Below, in pieces: positions 54,051 through 64,000 of a stretch of DNA of 64,000 nt. The notes under the pieces were generated by a model, which saw only the letters and a program-made list of their open reading frames with translations, did no database searches and was not told the origin of the DNA. Every line of letters starts with the position of its first letter. The first letter of the stretch is position 1. Source of the stretch: Rutpela maculata (taxonomy: Eukaryota; Arthropoda; Insecta; Coleoptera; Cerambycidae); the NCBI GenBank assembly GCA_936432065.2, contig OW386289.2:94857736-94921735 (forward strand). The letters run 5' to 3'. The position numbers and the translations under genes are program-made.

Positions 54051-54984
54051 CCTGAGTACCATAAGAGTACTCAGTGGTATGTAATACTTCTTTATAGGCA
54101 TAAGTTAGTATGTCAATGTTCTTAATTCCACGCACAAGAAGTCTTCCATGCTAACGAAGTCGCGGGTATCAGCTAATGTAAATATAAATGTGGTTAAACC
54201 CGTTTCTATTAAAACTGCAATATGTAGTGTATGCCTCACTATCGAATGAGCTTTGCATAGTTTAGGTATTACGAAAAGAATGAAAGTTGTGGTTGGGGGC
54301 TACAAACTGCGAATACCTATATAAGCGAAATAAAAATAAGAAATTGATTTTAACTGTATACTTAATCTCTGTGTAACCACGTAAGATGAATTGTGCCTTG
54401 TTCATAAAAAATAGTAATCAAATACGTGTTCGCAGACAACCACGCCCGACAACTTCTATTTGTTTTAAACATTGTATTTTATAATATCAAGTTGTATTTG
54501 GCTATCCATTTAATTTAGTTAGTTTACTCCGCTGTTTGAAACTATTCACGATTCAAAACTGGCAACTGTTTAAAAGTCAAATCTAAGTAAACAAATAGGT
54601 GCATACATCATTCTTCTCAAATAATATTGGATTCAAATAAATTCTCTAATATATCACTATGAATGGCATGCAATTTTAAACCGAAAAGTGGCTTTTACTA
54701 CTATATTATTAATGGAGCTGGAGTTATTGTCGATTAATGAATCTACTTTGCTTGCAAACGTATGGAGTGAACAAATATTTGACTTTGTAAAGGTTCATAT
54801 TAATAGTATCCAAGAAATTTTTCAGTAGTTTTAATAGCGGAATTGTGAGTCCCTAGAAACTTTACATTAATTTGTACACTTCAGTCTGGCTGAACTGGAA
54901 ATTAGAGTACATCTGATAGTTTTGAAATTTGATGATGTTTAATTGAACGCTGTTGTAATACTGTTAAAACTGCGTAGTGGAGTG
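54051..54984. other. AT-rich interval, no gene seen
   Basis: No supportable feature apart from the dispersed repeat fragment at 54290-54315. Confidence 0.4.
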
Positions 54985-55300
54985 GAGTATAGTAATGGTA
55001 AATTGAATTTTTTTTGGTTCAAATAGGCTTAGAATGTCACGAAACATCGAGATTTTAAATTCGAGCAAACCTACAATTTCTGTCTGTCGTGCTGCCTGTC
55101 GGTTGGTCGGTTGGTCGGTTTGTCTGTAAATTTGGTACACTTATCTATTGTAATATCATCTGGAACTAGATTATATTTTGATCTTATTCCTGTTGGGGGG
55201 GGGGGGGGGATGGAGGTAAATAGGTGAAGTAAGCAAGTAAGAGTCCATAAAATTCGGATTTAATGATGTGCGAGAAGTCAAGGTCTCAACATTTTTAAGT
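54985..55300 (+). repeat. composite terminal repeat, 5' half only
   Basis: Landmarks in order: GAGTATAGTAATGG, TTCAAATAGGCTTAGAATGT, a TCGGTTGGTCGG tract, ACTAGATTATATTTTGATCT, a run of about 15 G, and GTAAGAGTCCATAAAATTCG. The start is degenerate and the 3' half absent. Confidence 0.8.
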
Positions 55301-56711
55301 AACTAATTTATATGGGGTGACCAAAGGTGTTACGTAGGCAGATGAGATCCACCTCAAGATTAACTGGGCCTCAGCTAGCCAGTATTTTGGAGGCGAAAGC
55401 GCGAATAACCAGACTAACAGTGGCTAGAATTAGTTGAAAATGTTATTTTTCTCGATTATTTCACCCATTAACGCTATAGCCAATGAGAGCCTGTTTTTTC
55501 ACAACATTGCACTAATCAAATGTCATTATTAGTGGTAATTCAAACTAGATCGGCTTTTGACAGTACCAACATGCAAAATTTATCGCTCTAATTTTTTATG
55601 TTGCTGCAACGGCAAATACTGCGGTAATTTTTTGACGTTTTGTTTCGTGAAATATTTTCCGCAAATAGGGCAACTCGCGCTTTCAAATTTTATCTATAAA
55701 TATCTTCTCTAGCTTATTACTAATTGTTAACTTACCTTGTAAATTGTAATATTGTATTATGTACTAGCAAACATAAACACACCACATACCGTGCATGTAG
55801 CCGAACGCTAGGCATAGGGAGTAAAATTACAACATCGCGCGTGCCAGCTGGCTGAAATGAAATAACAAGCTGGAATGCTCCGCTCGACGGAGGAATTTAC
55901 GACAGCTATGTTGTCATATCTATCGCGCTACGTGGATGTACATGCCTAATGGGAAATTACACGCACGGTATATAGTAAACAATCGTCAGTTCCAAAGAGA
56001 AGCCTGTCTGAAATATATAGGCTATAACCCTTGCCTATCTGAAACTATTTCAATTTGCCTACTTTTCAATCAGGTAAGAATAATATACAAAGATTGTACT
56101 TAATATATAGCTCATAATACAGGAACAAGTCAAGCACAGCTTTCAATAGCTCAATAATGTAGTATGTAGTTACAAAGTTAAGCAAATCATTATAAATGTC
56201 AAGTAAACACATTCGCTCTGGAAACAAACTAAAAATGTACCTAGGTACCTACTTACATACGGTAATCTATCAAAAGTAACTAGTTGAATCAAAGCTGTGC
56301 AATATTTTAATTTGTTGTATTTAAAATTCACTCTGCCTAACGAAGCAAACCTCAACATAATTTGTAAACTTCGTAAGTTAAAAATAAGGATTAAATACGT
56401 AAATATGAATCAATGAACAATTATTATGGAATATAACTCTAGTAGCGGTAGCGCTAGACGGCGCTCTCTATGTCAATCTCGGAACCATGAGTGTATAGTA
56501 ATAAATAGACGGGATATCTGGAATAAAGTAGTGCTCTCTCTATCGTTCCTCGTCATATTGCACCTCAAAAACGCCTGAAAGGTGTTAAGCCAGTCTATAT
56601 ATTATAATATCTAAGGTTTCAACTCGTTTTATTTACTAGTTGCCATAGATATGTCACTAGATTATTTTAAAATATAGGCAATCTCCATTGTTTCTACTGC
56701 GTTTGTTTCAG
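55301..56711. other. intergenic interval with minor repeat fragments
   Basis: 55788-55973 is bounded by loosely matching inverted ends (ATACCGTGCATGTAG / mirror of ATACCGTGCGTGTAA, with AGGCAT at equal spacing), a possible ~185-bp MITE. 55640-55700 (CGTGAAATATTTTCCGCAAA, then CAACTCGCGCTTTCAAATTT) is a diverged relative of 56878-56935, i.e. foldback family A. No coding evidence. Confidence 0.45.
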
Positions 56712-56787
56712 ATTTGCTGTTTTGACAATATGAGTCGGTTTGGAAATATTTCTGTATATCAAATTAATGAGGAAATTGAAAATAAAG
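56712..56787 (+). other. candidate first coding exon with splice sites
   Basis: A pyrimidine-rich TTTCTACTGCGTTTGTTTCAG ends at 56711 as a good acceptor. An ATG at 56730 opens 19 codons (MSRFGNISVYQINEEIENK) plus one base, followed by GTCAGT, a good donor. SRF...(I/V)...IE(N/E)K followed by D is, from memory, how several Crypton/tyrosine-recombinase-like (DUF3504-type) proteins begin, and the exon phase (one base, G) would allow the D. No downstream exon was found. It is either an exon left by a decayed element or a coincidence. Confidence 0.3.
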
Positions 56788-56859
56788 GTCAGTAAACTCT
56801 AAAAAGTGACAAGAAAATGTCTGAAGGCAATTAATGAGAAAACATAATATTGAAGATGT

Positions 56860-57115
56860 ACTTAATGAATTATTTATTCGTGAAATATTCTCCTCAAATA
56901 CCACTCGTGCTTTAAATTTTATCTAAAAATTGTTTCTCAAGCTAAGTTGCCCCTAGTTAATATAACTCGTGCAAATTGGCAGTTTATTATCAAAGATTAA
57001 ATCCCTCCCGCTAAAGCGGTCGGGATTTAATCAGATAATAAACTGCCAATTTGCACTCTTTATATTACCAGACAACACGCTTTCGAAAAAATTTTCTATA
57101 AAATTTTAAGCACTA
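56860..57115. mobile_element. foldback family A, copy 2, with long near-perfect hairpin
   Basis: The core hairpin is 56969-57056: outer stem GTGCAAATTGGCAGTTTATT (23 bp, perfect), inner stem GATTAAATCCCTCCCGCT (18 bp, two mismatches), loop AAA. The similarity continues outward (TAATATAA on each side, then the GCTAAGTTGC / ACAACACGCT relatives), giving arms of about 100 bp. The outer arm matches 2095-2140. Non-coding. Such a DNA would extrude or be transcribed as a strong stem-loop. Confidence 0.85.
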
Positions 57116-57429
57116 GTGATATTACATACGATAAAATTGTTCAAAAATTACAAAAGTTGCGGGCGCCAGGTTTACTAGTGGAACCGAAGAACATACAAAT
57201 ATTGTCGGTGGTGGCATTTTCTTAATTTTTCTGTGTTTTTTGTTGGAATCCTCTGCCACATGGATTTTCTTCTAAAACAATATCCGTAAAATCTACAAAG
57301 TAATACAATTATCCAGTATTATACTACGACTGTGAGTTTTACGTCGGACAGGAAACAAATTCGGTTTCTGAAACGTCAGCAAAGTCTGGATGTGGAAGTA
57401 GTGATTCATAAACATTTCGAAAACAATGT
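57116..57429. other. interval with a 3'-end fragment of the composite repeat
   Basis: 57390-57413 reads TCTGGATGTGGAAGTAGTGA, then TTC, the exact 3' subterminal motif of the composite, without the rest of the element. Confidence 0.6.
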
Positions 57430-58510
57430 CAAAATAAAAGTTGTTTCAAAAAACAAAGGACAATGTTAAAAATAGGTGGACGCACAAGACCCAGAGAAAA
57501 TGATTGGAAAAGGCTCAAAATTAATAAAATAATTCTTCGTGGTATTAACAGGCTGGGGAAAATTCTATTTCAAAATTGCTTTGACTAATAGATTATACTG
57601 TTTGAAAGTGTTGAGATAATATTTTATTATGAGCCTATGTATTTGATAAAATGAAAAAAATTTTTTTTTCTCTATTATTACATTGTCTAAAGTGCCTATC
57701 ATCCCTAAACTGGAGTAGATTTTGATTAATTTTAGTCACCTTGTTTCCTATTTTTTAGTATTTGAAGCGGTGAATACGATTCTACCACCTGAATAAAGCA
57801 CTTTGGTTGTTTTCGAGGTTGCTGAATAACTCGCTACTTATTCTTTATTAAAAAAACCTGTTGACTAAAACCTTATAGATCTATTGTTTCATTACGTGCT
57901 GAGCACATTTTTCATATTCATAGAGGTAGTTTTTCGTAATAAAGATATTCACGTCAAGACAAAGTGGATGTCTGTCCTTTCTACAAGTAGAAAATCGAGA
58001 CTGTGAATGGAATTGCACCCCCGAGTAGGGTAGTTTGGTGATTTCCAGGGTCGCTAACTAAAGCGTTTTTTGTAAAAATACTTGCTGCGATTTTTGAAAC
58101 TGGGGATGCTGAGGTCAGGATCAGCTGAAGGTCTGGCTCAACTAGTATAAAAAAATAATTTTGTACATTTTAATTACCTTGGTACCTATTTTCTTAATAC
58201 TAGGTACTCTATATAGTGTTCCACCATCTAAATAGGGTACGAATAGAGGTAGTTTTACCCGTTTGATACCTCGTCCATTGAATCGATACCTAATAGTTAT
58301 CATAAAATGAATATAACTTTCACGTTCAGCATACGCTATTATTAAAATCAATTTCAGGGTTTTCTTTATGTTTTTAGGGGTGAAATAGAATTTTCTCCAG
58401 CCTTTTGATACCACGAAGGCGTATTTTTATTAATTTTGAGCCTTTTCCTTCCATTTTCTCTGGGTTTTATGCGTTCCGCAATGGGGGCCAAAAATCAGCT
58501 GTTGTTAACA
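57430..58510. mobile_element. foldback element with three internal direct subunits
   Basis: The arms (about 57440-57565 and 58375-58505, inverted) share CCCAGAGAAAATGATTGGAA / CCCAGAGAAAATGGAAGGAA, AAAAGGCTCAAAATTAATAA, CTTCGTGGTAT and GGAAAATTCTATTTC. The interior repeats a ~200-250-bp subunit three times (57740-57830, 57985-58065, 58180-58275; landmark GATTCTACCACC / GTGTTCCACCATC followed by a TAGTTT or CTTTGG stretch). The 90-codon minus frame at 58142-58414 falls in it and is not a gene. Confidence 0.7.
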
Positions 58511-58989
58511 TTGTCCTTTATACTTAATTTCCATTTACTTTTTTCACACAGTGTGTATTTGATATGCTTGACCATATTCCGACAGCTTTTATCTTAGCAC
58601 ATATTTCCTAAGCAAACAGATTTTGTTGAAGGACGAGGTTCATGAAAAAAATATACCGAATCTATAACAACTTACCGAGAAGGCAAGGGATATACTAGTG
58701 AAAATGGAATCACCTAGGCAGATGCTTATACTAGAAGTATTTAGTCTTGACAGTAGATCCATTGGTATGCAAATTTGCGAACTTCGCAAATTCCACTTGA
58801 TTCCACTTCAACTTGTTTTGGCTGTTTTTTATCTATTAATATATTTAAAATACATAGTTCTACGAGAGAAATGTTGACCCACTTTAATTAAATTTGGCAA
58901 TATTTACCCTTGCGTTTCCCTCAATTTAAGCATGCATCAGTTACAACATATATAACACCTTATTTAATCGATTTGGTGCTCTAAGTCCT
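58511..58989. other. AT-rich interval, no gene seen
   Basis: No supportable feature. Confidence 0.4.
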
Positions 58990-60102
58990 TTAGTGCCAGT
59001 AAGTATGTATATTTTTAATTAATTGTGCAATATTATTTTATAAATTCTATCACAGGCACACACAAAAAAAAAAAATATTTTCCAAAGATGAAAGACACTT
59101 ATCCCTATGTTCCTTGAGCCGCTGATTCCAAATATCACATCAAAGATATATGTTTCATTGCTCGTTTTTTCGCAAATTGACATTTCACCACAAAATCCGG
59201 GGTTAAATTGCTATTAAATCTAATGGAACGACACCCGTTGAAATGAAACTTCTGTATCTTCAAAATGGCTCTAGTCACATATACCCAATGTTCTATCGTA
59301 CCACAGATATGATGGTGGTGTACTTTTTCCCCCAAAAAAACTACTACTACCTCTTGTTCTGATTTTTCCATAATACGCTTGTGAGGGCTTGACAGATCGG
59401 GGTTATTACAGAAAATTATTAATAAGTCGAGTATCTTTTGACCAGAAGATTCCGAAACAACCCCCGGGGATTAGAACCACTTGCTCCTTGAATGACAAAA
59501 CATTCCGCTCTTCTGGAACTACCCAAATGAAAAAAGACGACCTCTTGTTCTGATTTTTCCGTACTACACTTGCGAGGGCTTACAGACTATTGATAAATCG
59601 AAGATATTTTGACCAGGTGACGCCAAAACAACTCCTTCGGTTGTAACCACTCCCTCCCTGAATGACAAAACATTCAGAAAATACTGCGAGAGGGTTGAAA
59701 AACGGCCAAAGTTTTCGAGTGCGAGTAACACGATAATTGGCAGTACTTTCCCCCACCCTTCTGGAACTACCCTTTTTTGTGTGAGAGGGGAAATCATCAT
59801 GGATACATGTCGCTTAGAGTCTATCGCGAACGGGTAGTGCTGGGCTCCATCTCGTCAGTGTTTCCTGTTGGCCTGGGACTGCTTTCGCCTACAGGTCATT
59901 TAAGATTGTCGGTGTTAATTGGCGTTTCTCCATGGGTTCAAACCCACCTCTCTTTCCTCCTCTTCCTTCTTTTTGATAATGGCGGTTATTGCCTCCTCCC
60001 CCCCCTTCTCCAGTTCTCTTCCATTTCTAGCATCCTCTCTACCATATCTTCTGGAGACAATAACGATGCCCCACCATCTCGTCTCTCTTCTCTCCATCTG
60101 TG

Positions 60103-60520
60103 TCATGCGAACACGGTGTGCTCCACGTCATCGACCTCTCCACAGTATGCACACTCTCTGCTGTCAGTCTTGCCAATATCATATAAGTACTCCATGAAGC
60201 ACCCATGTCCGCTCAGGGCTTGGGTGAGGTAATAGCCTACCTCAACATGCCTCCGTTCCATCCATGCTCTGATGTTCGGGATGAGGCGTCTCGTCCACCT
60301 TCCCTTCTCTACAGTGTCCCATTGCCTCTGCCATCTCGTCCTATCCACCTACATAGCACTTTCCCAGACCGGAGCTGCATACAAGAGGATAGAGTGCACG
60401 ACACTGCACAGCAGTTTCCTCTTGCTCGCTCTCCGTCCGTGCGTATTAGCCATAAGCCTCCCAATGGCTGTGGCTGCTTTTCCCGTCTTCTCGGCTGTCT
60501 TTGTGGCATGGACACCGAAG
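60103..60520 (-). pseudogene. R1-like LINE C-terminal region with CCHC finger
   Basis: The frame at 60515-60309 carries a poorly conserved stretch. The frame at 60348-60103 contains RRLIPNIRAWMERRHVEVGY, LTQALSGHGCFMEYLYDIGK and CAYCGEVDDVEHTVFA, followed by C after a frame change: a C-x2-C-x8-H-x4-C zinc finger typical of R1 and R2 relatives near the C-terminus, implicated in target-RNA or DNA binding. The coding end is about 60085. Confidence 0.8.
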
Positions 60521-60549
60521 TTCAGCTTGGAGCCAAACCCCTAGGTATT

Positions 60550-61362
60550 TCAGGTGGTTCCCACCTGTCCCATCCTAACTTTCATGGGTGGAAGATTTCT
60601 TTTCCTCATGATAACCAGGAAATCCGTTTTCCCGGTAGCTAGCTCTAGCTGCATTCTTTCTAGCCACCTCTCAATACTTCTGATGGCCTCGTTGGCTGCT
60701 TCCATTATTTGGACAGTCCACCTTCCAGTCACCGTTATGGCCAAGTCGTCGGCGTACCCGATGACCTTTACACTTTACACATCCTGTCTTGGAAGTAGCT
60801 CATCATCACCCTGACGAGGTACGGAGCTACCCCCAAGCTCTGCATCTTCCTGACAATCATCTTCTATCCCGCTGTGCTAAACGCGTTTTTGACATCGAGG
60901 GTCACGACAGCATATATCTGTTTCGTCGCTACGGCTTCCTCTGCCGTCTCCTTTAGTAGCCTAATGGCTCCTACCGTTGATCGTCCTTTCCGAAAACCGA
61001 ACTGGCTTTCAGATAAGCCACCCTTCTCGGCTATCTCCTTCTCTAATCTCCCCAGTATCAGATACTCGAGGAGCTTGCCCATAGCATCAAGTAAACCTAG
61101 CGGTCGGAGGGATGACGGGTCCTCCGGCGGCTTGTTCCCTTTCCGGATCAGGACGACTCTGACCTTCCTCCATCTGCTCGGGAAATCCCCACTCTAGGGC
61201 ACGATTCATTACTCTTAGATTCATTACACTTAAGATGTCTCTCGGGTATTCTTCCGCAACTAGCTTGACTATTTCAGGCGGAATCTCGTCTAAACCTGAA
61301 GCCTTTCCACTTTTAAGTCTGGGCTGCCTCCAGCTCCTCCTCCGTGAGTGGGGGGACCACAT
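60550..61362 (-). pseudogene. R1-like LINE reverse transcriptase with internal deletion
   Basis: The frame at 61362-61087 starts in the KASGLDEIPPEIVKLVAEEY block (fingers). The frame at 61082-60864 contains LLEYLILGRLEKEIAEKGGL, SESQFGFRKGRSTVGAI and VTLDVKNAF (first catalytic Asp). Near 60760 the other catalytic motif, VIGYADDLAITV, is present, and the frame at 60744-60550 continues with the thumb (AIRSIERWLERMQLELATGK). The region that should lie between (the GxPQGSxLGPxLW block) is missing: a deletion of perhaps 150-200 bp near 60770-60860. It is therefore inactive even apart from the frameshifts. Confidence 0.85.
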
Positions 61363-61459
61363 CCACTTCTAGCGCCCTCCATCTGATTATAAGGCAGTCA
61401 CGACTTCCGCCACTTTCTCTGCCAGCAAGGCAGGGGGGGATTTCTGATCTGTCGATTAG

Positions 61460-62160
61460 CTATCTTGTAGCCATCTGCCCAGTGTCGCATAATTCCCACT
61501 CTCTCTTTGATCTTTTAATTGCCTCTAAAAGGTTTTTCCTGGCGTTCTGGTACTCCTGGAGAGATGGGTTGTCCCCAAGTCCTGCTCTCCTATTCTGCCT
61601 TATACCTTGCCGACGAATCGCGATACATTCCGTTCTGAGGGCTGCGATCTCCTCCGTCCACCAATAGACCTCCCTCCTGGTATTTCTGCTTCCCTTCCTG
61701 GGCATTGACTCGTTGCAAGCTCTAGTAACCGCATCGGTGAGGGCCTCCTCCGTTTCAACCATGCCTCCTCGGAAGGAGCCAGCCAGACTTCTTTTGAAGG
61801 TATCCTTGTTCAGCCTACCAAGCTTCCACCATCTGCCTTTTAGCACCTGGGTGGCGCGGTTCTGTCCAATCTCATATGTAATATAGCTTCTTGTCTCCTC
61901 TGTTAGGACTCTCCATCCGCTGGTGTTCCTGGTTGCCCCTTCCGAGCCTAGAGTAAGGTCTGGGATGGAGGTGGTAGTCCCCCTTACGAACGTATATAAC
62001 TGCTCCCTCGTTCTGTATTTGCAGGTCTTCAGTGGCTATCCACTCGCTAATTACCCTTCCCCTCCCATTCATCCGGTCCATTCTCCATTCTGGGGCGCTG
62101 CCATTGAGGTCGCCGGCTACTATCACCTCTCTTCATCTGTTCCTACTCGCTCTAAGGGCC
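61460..62160 (-). pseudogene. R1-like LINE endonuclease remnant and linker
   Basis: The frame at 62126-61872 contains VAGDLNGSAPEW (the GDxNA block with the catalytic Asp) and GRGRVISEWIATEDLQIQN. A frameshift near 61990 leads, in another frame, to a SIPDLTLGSEG-like stretch (the DxTL block). The frame at 61846-61460 is the linker, with VYWWTEEIAALRTECIAIRR, the highly typical R1 block, then YQNARKNLLEAIKRSKREW. The catalytic SDH is not readable. A stop ends the frame at 61460. Confidence 0.82.
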
Positions 62161-63560
62161 CTTCCGAGCTCCTCCAGGGAATTTACTACCCCTAAATGAA
62201 AAGAAACTAGTCCTTGTTATGATTCTTCCGTACTACGCTTGTGAGGGCTTTACAGATCGGAGTTATTACAGGAAATATTGATAAATCGAACATCTCTTGA
62301 CCAGGAGACGCCAAAACAACCCCGGAGTTTGTGGTTTCAACCCTCAGGAGTTGTTTGGCGTTTCCTGTTCAAAAGATACTCGGTTAATCAACATTCCCTG
62401 TAATAAACTCGATATGTCAAGCCCTCACAAATATAGTGTGGAAAAATCAGCAGAAGATAGTTTCTACCCATTTAGTTCCAGAGAGGTGGGGAAAAAGCAC
62501 TACAACCATCATGTTCCTCGCGCTCGAAAACGAGAAAAGATCGTTCTTCAGCTCTTTCTCAGTATTTTCGGAATGTTTTGTCATTTTGGAAGGGGGTGAT
62601 TGCAACCTCTGGGATTTGTTTTGACGTCTCCTGATCAAAAGATACTCGGTTTATCAATATTCTCTGTAATAACCTCGATTTGTCAAGTCCTCACAAGTAT
62701 AGTAGGAAAAAATCAGAACAAGGTATAGTTTTTTCCCAACTAAGGGTAATTCCAGAAAGATGTGGAAAAAGCACGGCACCCATCGTGTTCCTCGCCCTCG
62801 AAAACGAGAGAAGACCATTCTTCAGTCCTTTCGCGGTATTTTCGGAATGTGTTGTCATTCAGCTAGGGGTGGTTTCAACCTCCGGAAATTGTTTTGGTGT
62901 CTCCTGATCAAAAGATACTCAGTTTATCAATATTCCCTGTAATAACCCCGATCTGTCAAGCCCCACAAGCGTAGTACGAAATAATCAGGACATTCAAGTC
63001 ATTTAGGAGTAGCTCCAGAGAAGAGTGTTGGAAACTATTGCAATTATCATGTTACTCGCTCTCGAAAACTGGAGGAAAACGTTCTTCAGTCCTTTAGCAG
63101 TATTTTCGGAATGTTCTGTCATTTAGGGAGGGAGTGGTTCCAACCACGTTGGTTGTATTGCGTCTCCCGGTCAAAAGATACTCTACTTATCAATATTTCC
63201 TCTAATAACCCCTCACAAGCGTACTATAGAAAAATCAGAAAGAGGTAGTAGGAGTTTTTTTGAGGAAAAAGTACACCACCATCATTTCCGTGGTACGATA
63301 GAGAGATAGTTTCATTTCAATGCGTGTCGTTCTATTAGATTTAATAGTCATTTAATCCCGAATTTAGGGATGAAATGTCAATTTGCGAAAACTGAGCAGT
63401 GAAACATATGTTTTTGACGTAATATTTGGAATCAGCGGCTCAAAAAACAAAGGTGTCTTTCACCTTTGGAAAATAAAATTAATTTTTTTTCTGTGTATTT
63501 ATTTTATAAATATGCCTTAACATTTTTACTTTGTTAGTGCTTTAGTGAAAGCAAATGTAT

Positions 63561-63964
63561 GTCTATTTAATTAATTGTGCGGTACCGTTTCGTTGTTTAA
63601 TGGGTTTTAGTGTTTTATTTTATTAATTTGTGTTGTTCCTGCTCTGCGATTCCCAGTTGTTCGAAACAAGAGGTAAAAGCTGCGGACTTTAAATATTCTT
63701 CACTTAGCTACAAGAAGAAGAAAATTAAATGGAACGTATTTTATTAGTTGAAGAAGGATCATCCGATGGCAATGATATCAGCATCATCAAGTTTAGTTAA
63801 TATGACCAGATATTCCGGCGTGGGGGAGTTTATAGTTTATAAATTTTAAGGTCAGGAAAAAAGTGAGGGGAATGTTCAGAAATCTATGGGGCAAAATTAT
63901 ATTAAACGATTTCTATGACAATGAAATTAGGCGTAAAGTCCATTTTGTCTTTGATAATGATTTT
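63561..63964. other. interval with a 23-codon acidic micro-ORF
   Basis: An ATG at about 63729 opens MERILLVEEGSSDGNDISII and ends three codons later. It is short, acidic and without a splice donor. It resembles the N-terminal style of some transposases, but nothing more can be said. Confidence 0.25.
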
Positions 63965-64000
63965 ACTTCCACATCCAGTGGAAGTATAGTAACGACAAAA
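63965..64000 (+). repeat. 5' end of another composite terminal repeat (runs off the window)
   Basis: ACTTCCACATCCAGTGGAAG followed by TATAGTAACGACAAAA, preceded by TTTT. The first 21 bp form an 8-bp stem with a 5-nt loop. Confidence 0.9.

Larger units (their letters stand above)
59773..62184 (-). mobile_element. R1-clade LINE, 5'-truncated, inserted in the palindromic array
   Basis: It is flanked by a 7-bp direct repeat ACTACCC (59766-59772 and 62185-62191), with a short A-run (six A on the minus strand) at its 3' end. Minus-strand order: endonuclease remnant, linker, RT with an internal deletion, C-terminal zinc finger, ~300-bp 3' UTR. It is much more GC-rich than its host array, so it is young compared with its surroundings or comes from a GC-rich family. 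There is no RNase H, as usual for R1. Unlike classical R1 it is not in 28S rDNA. Confidence 0.85.
58990..63560. repeat. large palindromic array of ~300-bp units (foldback), split by a LINE
   Basis: Outer arms: about 59110-59400 and 63230-63470 are inverted copies (GCCGCTGATTCCAAATAT, CAAATTGACATTTC, TAGATTTAATAG, CGTACCACRGAWATGATGG, TGGTGTACTTTTTCC). Inside, a ~290-bp unit (landmarks GTCAAGCCCTCACAAG, TCGAAAACGAGA, GTATTTTCGGAATG, TGTCATT, TCCTGATCAAAAGATACTCG) occurs twice on the left in one direction (59370-59770, plus the piece at 62192-62330) and about three times on the right in the other direction (62340-63230). The switch of direction is near 62335. Frames at 59135-59371 and 62297-62942 are repeat-encoded. 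Confidence 0.8.

Noticed and set aside
53742..54101. A 119-codon minus-strand frame and matching plus-strand frames encoding decapeptide repeats
   Set aside because: They are fully explained by the 30-bp minisatellite, whose period is a multiple of three; no start context, splice sites or flanking coding sequence.
59777..60642. Plus-strand frames of 90-151 codons
   Set aside because: Antisense shadows of the R1-type LINE, whose minus strand carries the CCHC finger and GYADD motifs.

Overview
This looks like a stretch of arthropod (probably insect) nuclear genome: strongly AT-rich, with no intact host gene visible on either strand, and built almost entirely from decayed, nested transposable elements. 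The insect assignment rests on the element mix (BEL/Pao, R1-type and RNase H-bearing LINEs, PIF/Harbinger, hAT, an IS630/Tc1-mariner DDE_3 relic, TA-flanked MITEs starting ACAGGGTG). I cannot name the species. Almost every open frame of 60-90 codons is chance or repeat-encoded; the recognisable coding remnants all carry stops, frameshifts or deletions.

Layout. 0-9 kb: short tandem repeats, two foldback elements, and the first copy of a composite element in which two ~600-bp repeats flank a 30-bp minisatellite (4.0-6.4 kb); a further foldback at 6.9-8.1 kb. 9.7-17.3 kb: a foldback with internal tandem units, two oppositely oriented copies of a ~0.9-kb TIR element with 3-bp target duplications, two tRNA-like/SINE-like patches, and a PIF/Harbinger derivative with intact termini. 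17.8-20 kb: a hAT relic. 21.0-28.7 kb: a four-level nest. A LINE RNase H frame is split by a BEL/Pao retrotransposon (5-bp duplication GATTT). One LTR of that element is split by a second minisatellite composite, and its gag is split by a 1.3-kb foldback. 29.4-37.4 kb: MITEs, foldbacks, a DDE_3 transposase relic and one inverted copy of the composite's terminal repeat.

39.1-39.7 kb: a broken copy of an uncharacterised arthropod protein with a CXC-type cysteine-rich tail, followed by its polyadenylation signal. 41.4-46.7 kb: a second nest. An IS630/mariner transposase relic is interrupted by an element with ~430-bp TIRs, which holds a 2.28-kb transposon with a DDE-like gene and AATT flanks. 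47.1-53 kb: LINE copies, including the best preserved one (EN-RT-RNase H, 49.7-53.0 kb) and a 376-bp MITE. 53.7 kb: a third, solitary minisatellite. 55-58.5 kb: a truncated composite copy, a long near-perfect hairpin, a candidate 76-bp exon and a foldback. 59.0-63.6 kb: a large palindromic array of ~300-bp units with an R1-clade LINE inserted (7-bp duplication). The window ends at the first bases of another composite copy.

The most interesting material is (i) the minisatellite composite, whose clean 5' ends are all preceded by TT, which lacks a target duplication at its one dissectable site, and which has subterminal inverted repeats (Helentron-like non-autonomous features), and (ii) the density of long foldbacks, many built from tandem subunits inside each arm. 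All coordinates and matches come from reading by eye; no alignment or database search was run.
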